Below the pieces are notes generated by a model. The model had not been told where the DNA came from and did not search any database. It saw nothing but the letters and a program-made list of their open reading frames with translations. A DNA stretch of 34,556 nt from Actinomycetes bacterium (GTDB taxonomy: Bacteria > Actinomycetota > Actinomycetes > Propionibacteriales > Propionibacteriaceae). This document shows, in pieces, positions 15,586 through 23,360 of the stretch; within the stretch, counting starts at the first letter, position 1; each line of letters starts with the position of its first letter. A program made the position numbers and the translations under genes. The stretch is taken from contig JAEVYS010000067.1 of NCBI GenBank assembly GCA_023392635.1, forward strand, positions 1 through 34,556. The letters are read 5' to 3'.

Positions 15586-16994
15586 TGATGCCCGACCAGC
15601 CCCGCATGCTCGTCACCGGTGCCACCGGCTACATCGGAGGCCTGCTCGTCCCGGCCCTGCTGCGGCGGGGGGTGGCCGTTCGGGTGCTGAGCCGCAGCGC
15701 GTCCCGCCTGCGCGAGCGCCACGACTGGGTGGGACAGGTGGAGGTGGTCGAGGGAGACGCGTCCCGTCCGGCCGACCTCGACAAGGCTCTCGCAGGTGTA
15801 AACGTCGCGTACTACCTGCTGCACTCGATGGACGGCAGGGGTGACTTCGTCAGCCGTGACCGGCGGATGGCGCAGGACTTCGCCGCGGCGGCGAGCCGTG
15901 CCGGCGTGCGACGCATCGTCTACCTTTCCGGGCTGCATCCCGACGGGGACCTGTCGGAGCACCTGGGCTCGCGGGTCGAGGTCGGGCGGATCCTGCTGGC
16001 CTCGGGTGTGCCGACGATCGTGCTGCAGGCAGGGGTGGTGCTGGGCGCCGGCTCGGCCAGTTTCGACATCCTGCGCCACCTGACTGAGCGACTGCCGGTG
16101 ATGATCGCACCGAAGTGGCTGCGCAACCGCATCCAGCCGATCGCCGTCGACGACGTGCTCCACTACCTGGCCGCGGCGGGGGAGGTGCCCGGCGAGGTGA
16201 ACCGCACCTTCGACATCGGGGGCCCGGACGTGCTCACCTACGCCGAGATGATCGAGGGCTACGCCCGGGTCACCGGGCTGGGCGGGCGCGCCATCCTGAC
16301 CGTGCCGGTGCTGACGCCGAACCTGGCGAGCCTGTGGATGGGGTTCGTCAGCCCGGTGCCGGCGGGCATTGCCCGTCCCCTGGTCGGGAGCCTGGTGCAC
16401 GAGGCAGTGGGCAAGGAGCAGGACATTCTCGACCTCGTCGGGCCGCCACCGGGCGGGCGGACCGGCTTCGAGGAGGCCGTCCGCCGGGCGACGAGCGGCA
16501 TCGACCCGGCCCGCTGGCGCCGGACGGCGATCGCGGTCGCCGCGATGACCGCGGGCTGCGCGGTGGCGGGCTCGATCCTCACCACGCCGCAGTCCTGGTG
16601 GTACCGTAGCCTGCGCAAACCAGCGTGGCAGCCGCCGGCGTCCGCCTTTCCGGTGGTGTGGACGGCTCTGTTCACCGGCATCGCCGTCGCCGCGACAGCG
16701 ACCATCACCGAACTGGGGGAGTCCGGACGGCAGGAGGAGGCGGACCGCTTCACCGCCGCCTACGCCGCCAACCTCGTGCTGAACGCCGCCTGGAGCGGGA
16801 TGTTCTTCCGGCTGCACCGGCTGCCGGCTGCGGGTGCCGTGGCCGGCGTCCTCGCGGCCAGCGCCGCCGACCTGTCCCGCCGCGCGCACGCGGTGGGCAC
16901 CGGCAAGGCCGGCGTCTTCGCCGCGTACGCCGCCTGGTGCAGCTTCGCCACGGCCCTCACCGCAGCCCTCGCCCGCCGCAACCCCCGCCCCTGA
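15585..16994 (+). CDS. NAD(P)-binding SDR fused to a TspO/MBR domain
   Basis: 469 residues. Residues 7-300 are an atypical (NmrA-like) SDR with TGATGYIGG at 11-19 and YLSGLHPDG at 113-121. Residues 313-465 are a five-helix TspO/MBR domain: hallmark WWYRSLRKPAWQPP at 338-351, W359, NLVLNAAWSGMFF at 397-408 and the last-helix AAYAAWCSF at 446-454. TspO proteins bind tetrapyrroles and respond to photo-oxidative stress. Fusion to an oxidoreductase suggests a redox or tetrapyrrole sensor-enzyme, which is inference. The start is the ATG at 15585; ATG 15588 is an alternative. The TGA at 16992-16994 lies in the first repeat of the hairpin array. Confidence 0.9.
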   Translation: MMPDQPRMLVTGATGYIGGLLVPALLRRGVAVRVLSRSASRLRERHDWVGQVEVVEGDASRPADLDKALAGVNVAYYLLHSMDGRGDFVSRDRRMAQDFAAAASRAGVRRIVYLSGLHPDGDLSEHLGSRVEVGRILLASGVPTIVLQAGVVLGAGSASFDILRHLTERLPVMIAPKWLRNRIQPIAVDDVLHYLAAAGEVPGEVNRTFDIGGPDVLTYAEMIEGYARVTGLGGRAILTVPVLTPNLASLWMGFVSPVPAGIARPLVGSLVHEAVGKEQDILDLVGPPPGGRTGFEEAVRRATSGIDPARWRRTAIAVAAMTAGCAVAGSILTTPQSWWYRSLRKPAWQPPASAFPVVWTALFTGIAVAATATITELGESGRQEEADRFTAAYAANLVLNAAWSGMFFRLHRLPAAGAVAGVLAASAADLSRRAHAVGTGKAGVFAAYAAWCSFATALTAALARRNPRP

Positions 16995-17188
16995 CCCGCC
17001 GGACCAAGTTGGGGACGGTTCCCAATTCGGTCCACCGGCCGTCCCTGACCCGGCGGACCGAGTTGGGCACGGTTCCTGATTCGGTCCACCAGCTGCGCGC
17101 AGACCCGGCGGACCGAGTTGGGAACCGTCCCCAATCCGGTCCAGGGCTCGTGGGTGGACCGAGTTAGGAACCGTCCCCAATCCGGTCC
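16992..17188. repeat. Four-copy palindromic repeat array (REP-like)
   Basis: Four 33-nt hairpin units at 17001-17033, 17055-17087, 17110-17142 and 17156-17188, spaced 46-55 bases apart. Each has arms GGACC[AG]AGTT / AAT[TC]CGGTCC around a GGACGGTTCC or GGAACCGTCC centre. Units 1-2 and 3-4 have the centre in opposite orientation. Units 1-3 are preceded by [TA]GACCCG[CG]CGG. The motif resembles REP sequences linked to REP-associated tyrosine transposases, but no transposase gene is in the window. Both flanking genes end inside the array. Confidence 0.85.
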
Positions 17189-18009
17189 AGGGCGAGGCGG
17201 TGGGCCGCCTCGGCGATGGAGTGGCCGAGCGGTTGCCAGGGGAGCGGTGCCAGGTCCTGGTGGCGTCCGCCCACCCACAGGGTGAGGTCGGGCAGGCCGG
17301 CGAGTTCCGTGGCCACCGGGCCGAGGCGGTGGGCGTCCCGACGACGGTGCAGCGAAGTGACGGCGTGGCGCGGCTGCACCTTGGTGGCGGCGTGGCGCCA
17401 CGCCTCGGCAGGGACGTGGCCCCCGAGGTACATCGTGGGCAGGCCGGCCCGGCGCGCGGCGGTGGCGAACGCGAGCAGGCCGATCTCGTGGTCCACATCC
17501 GGCGGGGCGCCGATGAGGACGGGCGGTCCTGGCGCCCCGCGCCCGGCCGCCTCGTAGGCGCCCGCGAGGCGGCGCATCACCACGTTGCTCACGAGGTGCT
17601 CGCCGGCGACCGAGACCTCCCCGCGGGCCCATGCCTGTCCCAGCCGCGACAGCGCCGGCATCAGCCACTCGTCCACCACGGTCTCGAAGGATGCCCGGGT
17701 GAACTGCTCGTCGAGGATGCGGGCGACCGCGTCCGCGTCCATGTCGACTGCCGCGGTGATCAGCTCGTCCTCGACAGGGACGGAGGGGTGCTGCGCCCGC
17801 CGGCCCGCCTCGGCGGCGGCCTCCCGGGCATGCCAGCCGGCGTCCACGAGCTCCTTCATGAGCTGGATCGTGTCGAGGGCGCGTTCGTCGTAGAGCCGGT
17901 AGCCCGATTCGGTGCGCACGGGCTCGACCAGGTGGTAGCGGCGCTCCCAGGCGCGGAGCGTGTGCTCCGAGACCCCGGTCAGCTCGGCAGCCCTCTTGAT
18001 GGTCACCAT
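17164..18009 (-). CDS. carH: CarH/LitR-type B12-dependent photoreceptor repressor
   Basis: 281 residues. An N-terminal MerR-type winged helix (residues 1-70, starting MVTIKRAAEL, with TLRAWERRY) is followed by a four-helix bundle with the Wx9EH signature of CarH (W127, E137, H138) and a cobalamin-binding domain with H174-x-x-G177 and LGGHVPAE. In CarH, adenosylcobalamin in the dark holds a DNA-bound tetramer; light breaks the Co-C bond, H138 and the lower-ligand His change coordination, and the repressor lets go. It is divergent from the crt operon, which is its probable target. The last seven residues (DRIGDGS) and the stop come from repeat unit 4. Confidence 0.92.
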   Translation of the reverse strand: MVTIKRAAELTGVSEHTLRAWERRYHLVEPVRTESGYRLYDERALDTIQLMKELVDAGWHAREAAAEAGRRAQHPSVPVEDELITAAVDMDADAVARILDEQFTRASFETVVDEWLMPALSRLGQAWARGEVSVAGEHLVSNVVMRRLAGAYEAAGRGAPGPPVLIGAPPDVDHEIGLLAFATAARRAGLPTMYLGGHVPAEAWRHAATKVQPRHAVTSLHRRRDAHRLGPVATELAGLPDLTLWVGGRHQDLAPLPWQPLGHSIAEAAHRLALDRIGDGS

Positions 18010-18018
18010 AACGACCCG

Positions 18019-18024
18019 ACCCTA
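18019..18024 (-). promoter_or_regulatory. Candidate -10 of the carH gene
   Basis: The complement reads TAGGGT, a TANNNT -10, with the expected start two or three bases before the carH ATG, so the transcript would be near-leaderless. CTGTCG, 18 bases upstream, is a weak -35. Confidence 0.4.
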
Positions 18025-18050
18025 TGGGGTTTCACGCTCGAACGACAGCC

Positions 18051-18129
18051 TTGTACGCAGTTTGTCCAATGTTTCTCCGCGTAGTTGTCGAAGGTTGGCC
18101 GCTCATGCGAGACTCAAGTGTCGAAGGTT
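18051..18129. promoter_or_regulatory. Tandem 11-bp direct repeats, candidate CarH operator
   Basis: In the 137-base gap between divergent carH and the crt operon, TTGTACGCAGT (18051), TTGTCCAATGT (18062), TTCTCCGCGTA (18073) and TTGTCGAAGGT (18085) follow at 11, 11 and 12 bases. TGTCGAAGGTT at 18086 recurs exactly at 18119, 33 bases (three 11-bp steps) on. CarH of Thermus is known to bind tandem 11-bp direct repeats. Site identity here is inferred from layout and position. Confidence 0.5.
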
Positions 18130-18146
18130 TGAGCAGAGGAGCCGAC

Positions 18147-18941
18147 ATGTCCGATCGCAGTCGACAAGTCACCGTCACTGCCAGCGCGGTGTTCATGCTG
18201 GTGGGCACCCTTTTCGGGATCGGGGTCTTCGGAACCCGGGTCGAGGAGTCCGCGGGCGGGAGCCTTTCCGCGACCGCGACCCTGCTCGCGCCGGCCGTCC
18301 GGGCGTTCTCGATCTGGTCGGTGATCTACGCCGGCCTCATCGCCTACGTCGTGTGGCAGTGGCTCCCGTCGAACACCGCGTCCCCGCGGGCTCGCCGCAT
18401 CGGTTGGCTGGCTGCTGCGTCCATGGTGCTGAACGCACTGTGGCTGCTGGTCACGCAGGCCGGCCAGCTGTGGGTGAGCGTGGCCGTGATCCTCGCCCTG
18501 GCGCTGGTCCTCGGTGAGCTGATGCGCCGCCTCGGTCAGCCGCGCGACGCCGGGCAGGTGGAGAAGCTGGTCGTCGACGGCACGTTCGGGCTCTACCTGG
18601 GCTGGGTATCCATCGCGACAGCGGCGAACATCACCGCCACGCTGGTGGCGTCCGGGGCCAACCCGGAACGAGAGGTCGCCGAGTTGTGGGCCGTGGGTGT
18701 CCTGGCGGTGGCTGCGGCGATCGGAGCAACTCTCGCCAAGGTGCTGGGCGGCAGGATCGGTGTGGCAGCGGCCATGGTCTGGGGTTTGTCCTGGATCGCG
18801 GTGGGACGCCTCACCGGCGAGCCGGCCTCCGTCCTGACCGGGGCCGCCGCCGCGGTCGCCGCAGCAGTAGTGCTGACCGTGACCGGCTTGATCTGGCTCC
18901 GGAGGGCCGGTCAGCTTGTTCCTGTCCACGTCCACCACTGA
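18147..18941 (+). CDS. TspO/MBR-like (tryptophan-rich sensory) membrane protein
   Basis: 264 residues, about eight hydrophobic helices, ending in a His-rich tail. The central part (AFSIWSVIYAGLIAY, NALWLLVTQAG, LGELMRRL, then GLYLGWVSIATAANI) matches the divergent tryptophan-rich sensory protein group distantly related to TspO. The ATG at 18147 has GAGGAG (18136-18141) five bases before it. In-frame upstream starts exist (ATG at 18069) but would run through the operator repeats. It is first in the carotenoid operon, ten bases before idi, which suggests a role in sensing or membrane handling of tetrapyrrole or carotenoid. That role is unproven. Confidence 0.82.
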   Translation: MSDRSRQVTVTASAVFMLVGTLFGIGVFGTRVEESAGGSLSATATLLAPAVRAFSIWSVIYAGLIAYVVWQWLPSNTASPRARRIGWLAAASMVLNALWLLVTQAGQLWVSVAVILALALVLGELMRRLGQPRDAGQVEKLVVDGTFGLYLGWVSIATAANITATLVASGANPEREVAELWAVGVLAVAAAIGATLAKVLGGRIGVAAAMVWGLSWIAVGRLTGEPASVLTGAAAAVAAAVVLTVTGLIWLRRAGQLVPVHVHH

Positions 18942-18951
18942 GGAACCCCGG

Positions 18952-19503
18952 ATGATCGCCGACACCTCTGACGACCTCGTGGTGCTCCTCGACGAGCACG
19001 ACCTCCCGATCGGGGAGGCACTGAGGACTGCCGTCCACACCCGACGGACGCCCCGCCACCTCGCCTTCTCGTGCTACCTGTTCGACGACCGCGGACGCAT
19101 CCTCCTCACGCGGCGCGCGCTCGACAAGCGCACCTGGCCCGGGGTCTGGACCAACTCATGCTGCGGACACCCGAAGCCGGGCGAGGCCGCCGAGGACGCG
19201 GTCCGGCGTCGGGTGGCGCAGGAACTGGGTGCTGCCATCGATGGACTCGAGCTGGTCCTTCCCGACTTCGCCTACACGGCGACGGACGCCTCCGGCATCG
19301 TCGAGAACGAGCTCTGCCCGGTGTGGGTCGGCCGCCTCGACGGGCTGGTCAGCCCCGACCCGTCGGAGGTCTGCGAGACCCGCTGGGTCGACTGGGACGA
19401 CCTGGTGCGCGTGGTCGACTCCTCCCCGTTCCTGGTGAGCCCGTGGTGCGGGCGGCAGGTCCCCCTGCTCGACCAGGCGCTCCGCAAGGCGGGTGCGGCA
19501 TGA
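18952..19503 (+). CDS. idi: Isopentenyl-diphosphate delta-isomerase, type 1
   Basis: 183 residues, Nudix fold. Interconverts IPP and DMAPP to supply C5 units for carotenoid synthesis. Active-site cysteine C71 (TNSCCGHP) and glutamate E120 (ENELCPVW) are present. H29, H36 and H73 match the metal ligands of the E. coli enzyme. The ATG at 18952 follows TGAGGA at seven bases; a TTG at 18916 inside the previous gene would add 12 residues without family support. The stop overlaps the crtE start (ATGA). Confidence 0.95.
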   Translation: MIADTSDDLVVLLDEHDLPIGEALRTAVHTRRTPRHLAFSCYLFDDRGRILLTRRALDKRTWPGVWTNSCCGHPKPGEAAEDAVRRRVAQELGAAIDGLELVLPDFAYTATDASGIVENELCPVWVGRLDGLVSPDPSEVCETRWVDWDDLVRVVDSSPFLVSPWCGRQVPLLDQALRKAGAA

Positions 19504-20627
19504 CCCTGGTCAACTCCTCTCCGCGCCCAGAGGTCGGTGTCGGGCGCCCCTTGGCCGCTGATGACGAAACCGTCGCAGCCGTCGAAGCGGAGATCACCGC
19601 GACGCTGCACTCGCTGCGGGCGAACTGGACCGACCTCGCGGCCGCCGTGGTCCCTCGGGACGGCGTCCTGCACACCGACTCGGTGCTCGACCTGCTCGAA
19701 GGGATGGTGCACTCCGGCGGCAAGCGGTTCCGTCCCCGCATGGCGCACTGGGGCTGGGTGGCCGGCGGAGGCCTGAGGAGCGGACGCGGGCGCGAGGACC
19801 TGGTTCGCGTGGGCGCCGCGCTCGAACTCCTGCACGTCTTCGCCCTCATCCACGACGACGTCATGGACTCTTCCGAGACCCGGCGTGGACGCCCCTCCGT
19901 CCATGCCAGCGCCCGCGCCCAGCACATCGCCCTGAACGGATCCGGCGATCCGCAGCGGTACGGGGAGAACATCGCGATCCTCGCCGGGGACCTGGCGCAC
20001 AGCGAGGCGGGCCTGGTGGTCGCGCGGTTGCCGCGGCCGCTCCAGGAGCTGTGGCGGACGCTCACGATCGAGTTGATGGTCGGGCAGGGCCGCGACCTGG
20101 TGGGCGCGGCCAACGGCCGCCGCGACCTCGCCCATGCCCGCGAGGTGGCCCGTGCCAAGTCGGGTGCCTACACGGTGTGGCGCCCGTTGCAGCTCGGCGC
20201 CGTCGCCGCCGGCGCCGGTCCCGACACGCTCGCGGCGCTGGAACGCTACGGACTGGCCGTGGGTGAGGCGTTCGCGCTGCGCGACGACATCCTCGGCGTG
20301 ATCGGCGACTCCCGGTCCACCGGCAAGCCGGTCGGTGACGACCTGGTGGCGGGCAAGCCGACCGTCCTCATGGCTCTCGCCACGCAACGCTTCTCACCGC
20401 GCTGGCGACGGGCCCTGCGGCGCGCCGCGGGCGGACGCGCATCCGCCGGGCTGGTCGCGGCGCTGCAGGGCGAACTCGTGGAATCGGGCGTCATCGCGGA
20501 GGTCGAGGAGATGATCCGCGACGCCGTCGCCTCCGCCTTCGTCGCGCTCGACGACTGCGCGATCGACCGCGATGCGGCCGTCGGCCTCGAGACCCTGGCT
20601 CGCCGCGTCGCCTGGCGGCAGACGTGA
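19500..20627 (+). CDS. crtE: Geranylgeranyl diphosphate synthase
   Basis: 375-residue trans-prenyltransferase that builds the C20 precursor. First aspartate-rich motif D119-D-V-M-D123 (LIHDDVMDSSETRRG). The second motif reads DDILGVIGD with the TGKPVGDDL continuation usual in actinobacterial GGPP synthases. GGKRFRPR upstream binds IPP. The ATG at 19500 overlaps the idi stop by four bases and sets a full-length protein. The longer frame from 19071 is a shadow through idi. Confidence 0.95.
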   Translation: MTLVNSSPRPEVGVGRPLAADDETVAAVEAEITATLHSLRANWTDLAAAVVPRDGVLHTDSVLDLLEGMVHSGGKRFRPRMAHWGWVAGGGLRSGRGREDLVRVGAALELLHVFALIHDDVMDSSETRRGRPSVHASARAQHIALNGSGDPQRYGENIAILAGDLAHSEAGLVVARLPRPLQELWRTLTIELMVGQGRDLVGAANGRRDLAHAREVARAKSGAYTVWRPLQLGAVAAGAGPDTLAALERYGLAVGEAFALRDDILGVIGDSRSTGKPVGDDLVAGKPTVLMALATQRFSPRWRRALRRAAGGRASAGLVAALQGELVESGVIAEVEEMIRDAVASAFVALDDCAIDRDAAVGLETLARRVAWRQT

Positions 20628-22099
20628 GCCGCGTCGTCGTGGTGGGCGCCGGGCTCGCGGGGCTGGCGGCCGCGGCGCAACTGGTGGGTGAGGGCCACGA
20701 TGTCGTCCTGCTGGAGCGGGGAGCCGATCCGGGCGGCCGGGCGGGGACGCTGGCCGCCGACAGCTTCACCTTCGACACCGGGCCGACCGTCCTGACCATG
20801 CCGCACCTGCTCGACCGTGCGTTCGCCCGGTTGGGACGCTCCCGCGAGGCCGATCTTCCGCTGATCAGGCTCGACCCGGCCTACCGGGCCGTGTACGCCG
20901 ACTCCTCGGAGTTGCTGGTCCGCGCCGATCCGGCGGACCAGGTGGCCGAGCTGCGCCGGCGCGGGCTCGCGTCCGACGCCCGGGCGTTCCCCGGCTTCGT
21001 GGACTGGCTCGAGGATCTGTATGACGTTGAAGTACCGAACTTCATCGAGCGGAACTTCGACTCCCCGGTCGACCTGCTCACCCGGCCGCGGGCTGCGGCC
21101 CGCCTGGTGCGCCTGGGTGGCTTCGGCAGCCTGGAGAAGGCGGTGTCGAGGCACTTCACCGACCCTCGCCTGGTGAGGTTGTTCACCTTCCAGGCGATGT
21201 ATGCGGGCCTGGCGCCCGCCGACGCGCTCGCCATCTACGCCGTGATCACCTACATGGACTGCATCTCGGGGGTGTACTTCCCGGTGGGCGGCATGCACCA
21301 GGTGCCCAGGGCCCTCGCATCGGCCCTGGCGGCGGCGGGCGCGGAGGTGCGCTACCAGCACCCGGTAAGTGAGCTCCTGATCGATGCCACCGGCAAGCTG
21401 TCCGGGCTGGTGGCCGGCGGGGAGCGGATGGCCGCCGACGCGGTGGTGATCACGTCCGACCTGCCGACCGCCTACGCCGAGCTGCTGCCGCAGCTCAGGC
21501 CGCCGCGCGGCCTCGGCCGGGCCCACTGGTCGCCGTCCTGCCTGGTGTGGCACGTCGGGGTGCGTGGTCTGCCCCGCGAGGGAGTCGCCCACCACAACAT
21601 CCACTTCGCCGAGGCGTGGGCGGAGTCGTTCGAGCAGCTGATCACCCGCAAGGAGCTGATGAGCGACCCGTCCCGGCTGGTCACGATCCCGAGCCTCGAC
21701 GCACCCGACATGGCGCCTCCCGGGCACAGTGCCCTGTACGTGCTCGAGCCGGTGCCGCACCTGGGCGCGAGCATCGACTGGACCATCGAACAGGGACCGG
21801 CGAGGGAGCGGCTCCACCGGTTCCTCTCCGCGAACGGCTATCCCGACGACATCGTCACCCAGCACCTGGTGACACCGCTGGACTGGCGCGCGCAGGGCCT
21901 GGCGATGGGCACCCCGTTCAGCCTCGCGCACACCTTCGCCCAGACCGGACCCTTCCGTCCGGCGAACGTCGAGCCGCGGGTGCCGGGAGTGTTCTTCGCC
22001 GGTTCGGGCACCACGCCGGGGGTGGGCGTGCCCATGGTGCTGATCAGCGGAGAGCTCGCGGCCGGCCGCGTGCAGGACTACCTCGGGGGTACCTGGTGA
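20624..22099 (+). CDS. crtI: Phytoene desaturase
   Basis: 491 residues. FAD-dependent CrtI, four-step desaturation of 15-cis-phytoene to lycopene at the membrane. N-terminal dinucleotide fold VVVGAGLAGLAAAAQL with GADPGGRAGTL. The C-terminal FAD-binding signature FFAGSGTTPGVGVPMVLISG is typical of bacterial CrtI. GTG start at 20624 overlapping the crtE stop (GTGA). The number of desaturation steps cannot be read from the sequence, but the downstream cyclase genes imply lycopene. Confidence 0.95.
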   Translation: MSRVVVVGAGLAGLAAAAQLVGEGHDVVLLERGADPGGRAGTLAADSFTFDTGPTVLTMPHLLDRAFARLGRSREADLPLIRLDPAYRAVYADSSELLVRADPADQVAELRRRGLASDARAFPGFVDWLEDLYDVEVPNFIERNFDSPVDLLTRPRAAARLVRLGGFGSLEKAVSRHFTDPRLVRLFTFQAMYAGLAPADALAIYAVITYMDCISGVYFPVGGMHQVPRALASALAAAGAEVRYQHPVSELLIDATGKLSGLVAGGERMAADAVVITSDLPTAYAELLPQLRPPRGLGRAHWSPSCLVWHVGVRGLPREGVAHHNIHFAEAWAESFEQLITRKELMSDPSRLVTIPSLDAPDMAPPGHSALYVLEPVPHLGASIDWTIEQGPARERLHRFLSANGYPDDIVTQHLVTPLDWRAQGLAMGTPFSLAHTFAQTGPFRPANVEPRVPGVFFAGSGTTPGVGVPMVLISGELAAGRVQDYLGGTW

Positions 22100-22962
22100 G
22101 CGAGGACCTGGCCGCCGGGTACGCCGAGTGCGCACGCCTGACCCGCGCCTACGGCACCACGTACTACTGGGGGGCTGCCCTCCTGCCGCAGCGCCAGCGG
22201 CGCCACGTGCACGCGATCTACGCCCTGTGCCGGCTGGCCGACGACATCGTGGACGCCGATGGCGCCACCACGGTGGAGACCGCCGCGACCGGACGGGCCC
22301 TCGCCGGCTTCCGTGCCCGCTTCGAGGACGCCCTGGCCGGGAATCCGTCGGACGCGACGCTGGCCGCGATCGCACGCACGGTGTACGAGACCGGCATCGA
22401 CCACGAGTGCTTCGACCGGTTCTTCGACGCCATGGCCATGGACCTCACGGTCAGCCGGTACGAGACCTGGGACGACCTGTGCGGCTACATGGAGGGCTCG
22501 GCGGCGGTGATCGGGGAGATGATGCTGCCGGTCCTGGATCCGCTCACCCCGGACGCGAAGGGACCGGCACGGGCGCTGGGGTTCGCCTTCCAGCTCACCA
22601 ATTTCCTGCGCGACGTGGGGGAGGACCTCGACCGCGGACGGGTGTACCTGCCCTCGGCGGACCTCGCCCGTTTCGGCGCCGACCCGTGGCGGCGTCGGGT
22701 GGACGACGCCTGGCGCGCGGTCATGGCGTTCGAGATCGAGCGCAATCGCGAGCTATACGCCCTCGCCCGTACCGGCATACCGATGCTGCCACCGGGGTCG
22801 GCGCGGTGCGTGGGGACGGCGTTGGCGCTGTACTCCCGCATCCTCGACCGTATCGAGGCCCGCGACTACGACGTGTTCTCCGGTCGGGCGCGGGTACCCA
22901 CCTGGCGCAAGGCCGTCACCGCCGCAGGCTTCCTTGTCGGTGGCGCCAAGGCGGTGGCATGA
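22096..22962 (+). CDS. crtB: Phytoene synthase
   Basis: 288 residues. Condenses two GGPP to phytoene. The first aspartate motif is in RLADDIVDAD (D49, D50, D53) and the second in NFLRDVGEDLDRGRVYLP, both binding Mg-diphosphate. GTG start at 22096 overlaps the crtI stop by four bases. The order E-I-B differs from the E-B-I order reported for Brevibacterium linens. Confidence 0.95.
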   Translation: MSEDLAAGYAECARLTRAYGTTYYWGAALLPQRQRRHVHAIYALCRLADDIVDADGATTVETAATGRALAGFRARFEDALAGNPSDATLAAIARTVYETGIDHECFDRFFDAMAMDLTVSRYETWDDLCGYMEGSAAVIGEMMLPVLDPLTPDAKGPARALGFAFQLTNFLRDVGEDLDRGRVYLPSADLARFGADPWRRRVDDAWRAVMAFEIERNRELYALARTGIPMLPPGSARCVGTALALYSRILDRIEARDYDVFSGRARVPTWRKAVTAAGFLVGGAKAVA

Positions 22963-23360
22963 GGTTCGAGTATCTGCTGCTGATGGCTGCCTGCCTGGCG
23001 GTGACCCTGCCGCTGGAGTTCTGGCTCCGCGCCCGTGTGTACCGGCGTCCGCTCCGCCTGGCGATCGCCCTCCTGCCCGCCTTCGCCGTCTTCTACCTCT
23101 GGGATGTGGTCGCGATCTCCCGTGGCCACTGGACCTACAGCCCCGAGCACACCACCGGCTGGCTGCTGCCCGGATCGGTGCCGGTCGAGGAGGTCGTGTT
23201 CTTCGTGGTGATTCCCCTCTGCGCCCTGCTCACCTACGAGGCGGTGGGCACCGTGCTGAAGGGTCTCGCGGCTCGACGCACCCGAGCGTCGAACGGTTCC
23301 CTGCCCGAAGGCACCGGCCGTAGGGGCACCGTCGCCTCCGGGCCCACGGAGGCTCGGTGA
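22959..23360 (+). CDS. crtYc: Lycopene cyclase subunit, CrtYc-like
   Basis: 133 residues with three to four hydrophobic helices and the lycopene cyclase domain motif PVEEVVFF (P75, E77, E78) in LPGSVPVEEVVFFVVIP. A heterodimeric cyclase with the next protein closes the rings of lycopene. The C-terminal 30 residues are polar and basic (ARRTRASNG...), longer than strictly needed. ATG at 22959 overlaps the crtB stop. Sequence alone does not fix whether the product is a beta ring or, with an elongase, an epsilon-type C50 ring. The linked crtU and missing crtEb favour beta. Confidence 0.9.
   Translation: MRFEYLLLMAACLAVTLPLEFWLRARVYRRPLRLAIALLPAFAVFYLWDVVAISRGHWTYSPEHTTGWLLPGSVPVEEVVFFVVIPLCALLTYEAVGTVLKGLAARRTRASNGSLPEGTGRRGTVASGPTEAR

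Noticed and set aside
15558..17498. Long open frame on the minus strand across the SDR-TspO gene
   Set aside because: High GC makes long antisense frames common. It has no family motif, runs opposite to a well-supported gene and crosses the repeat array.
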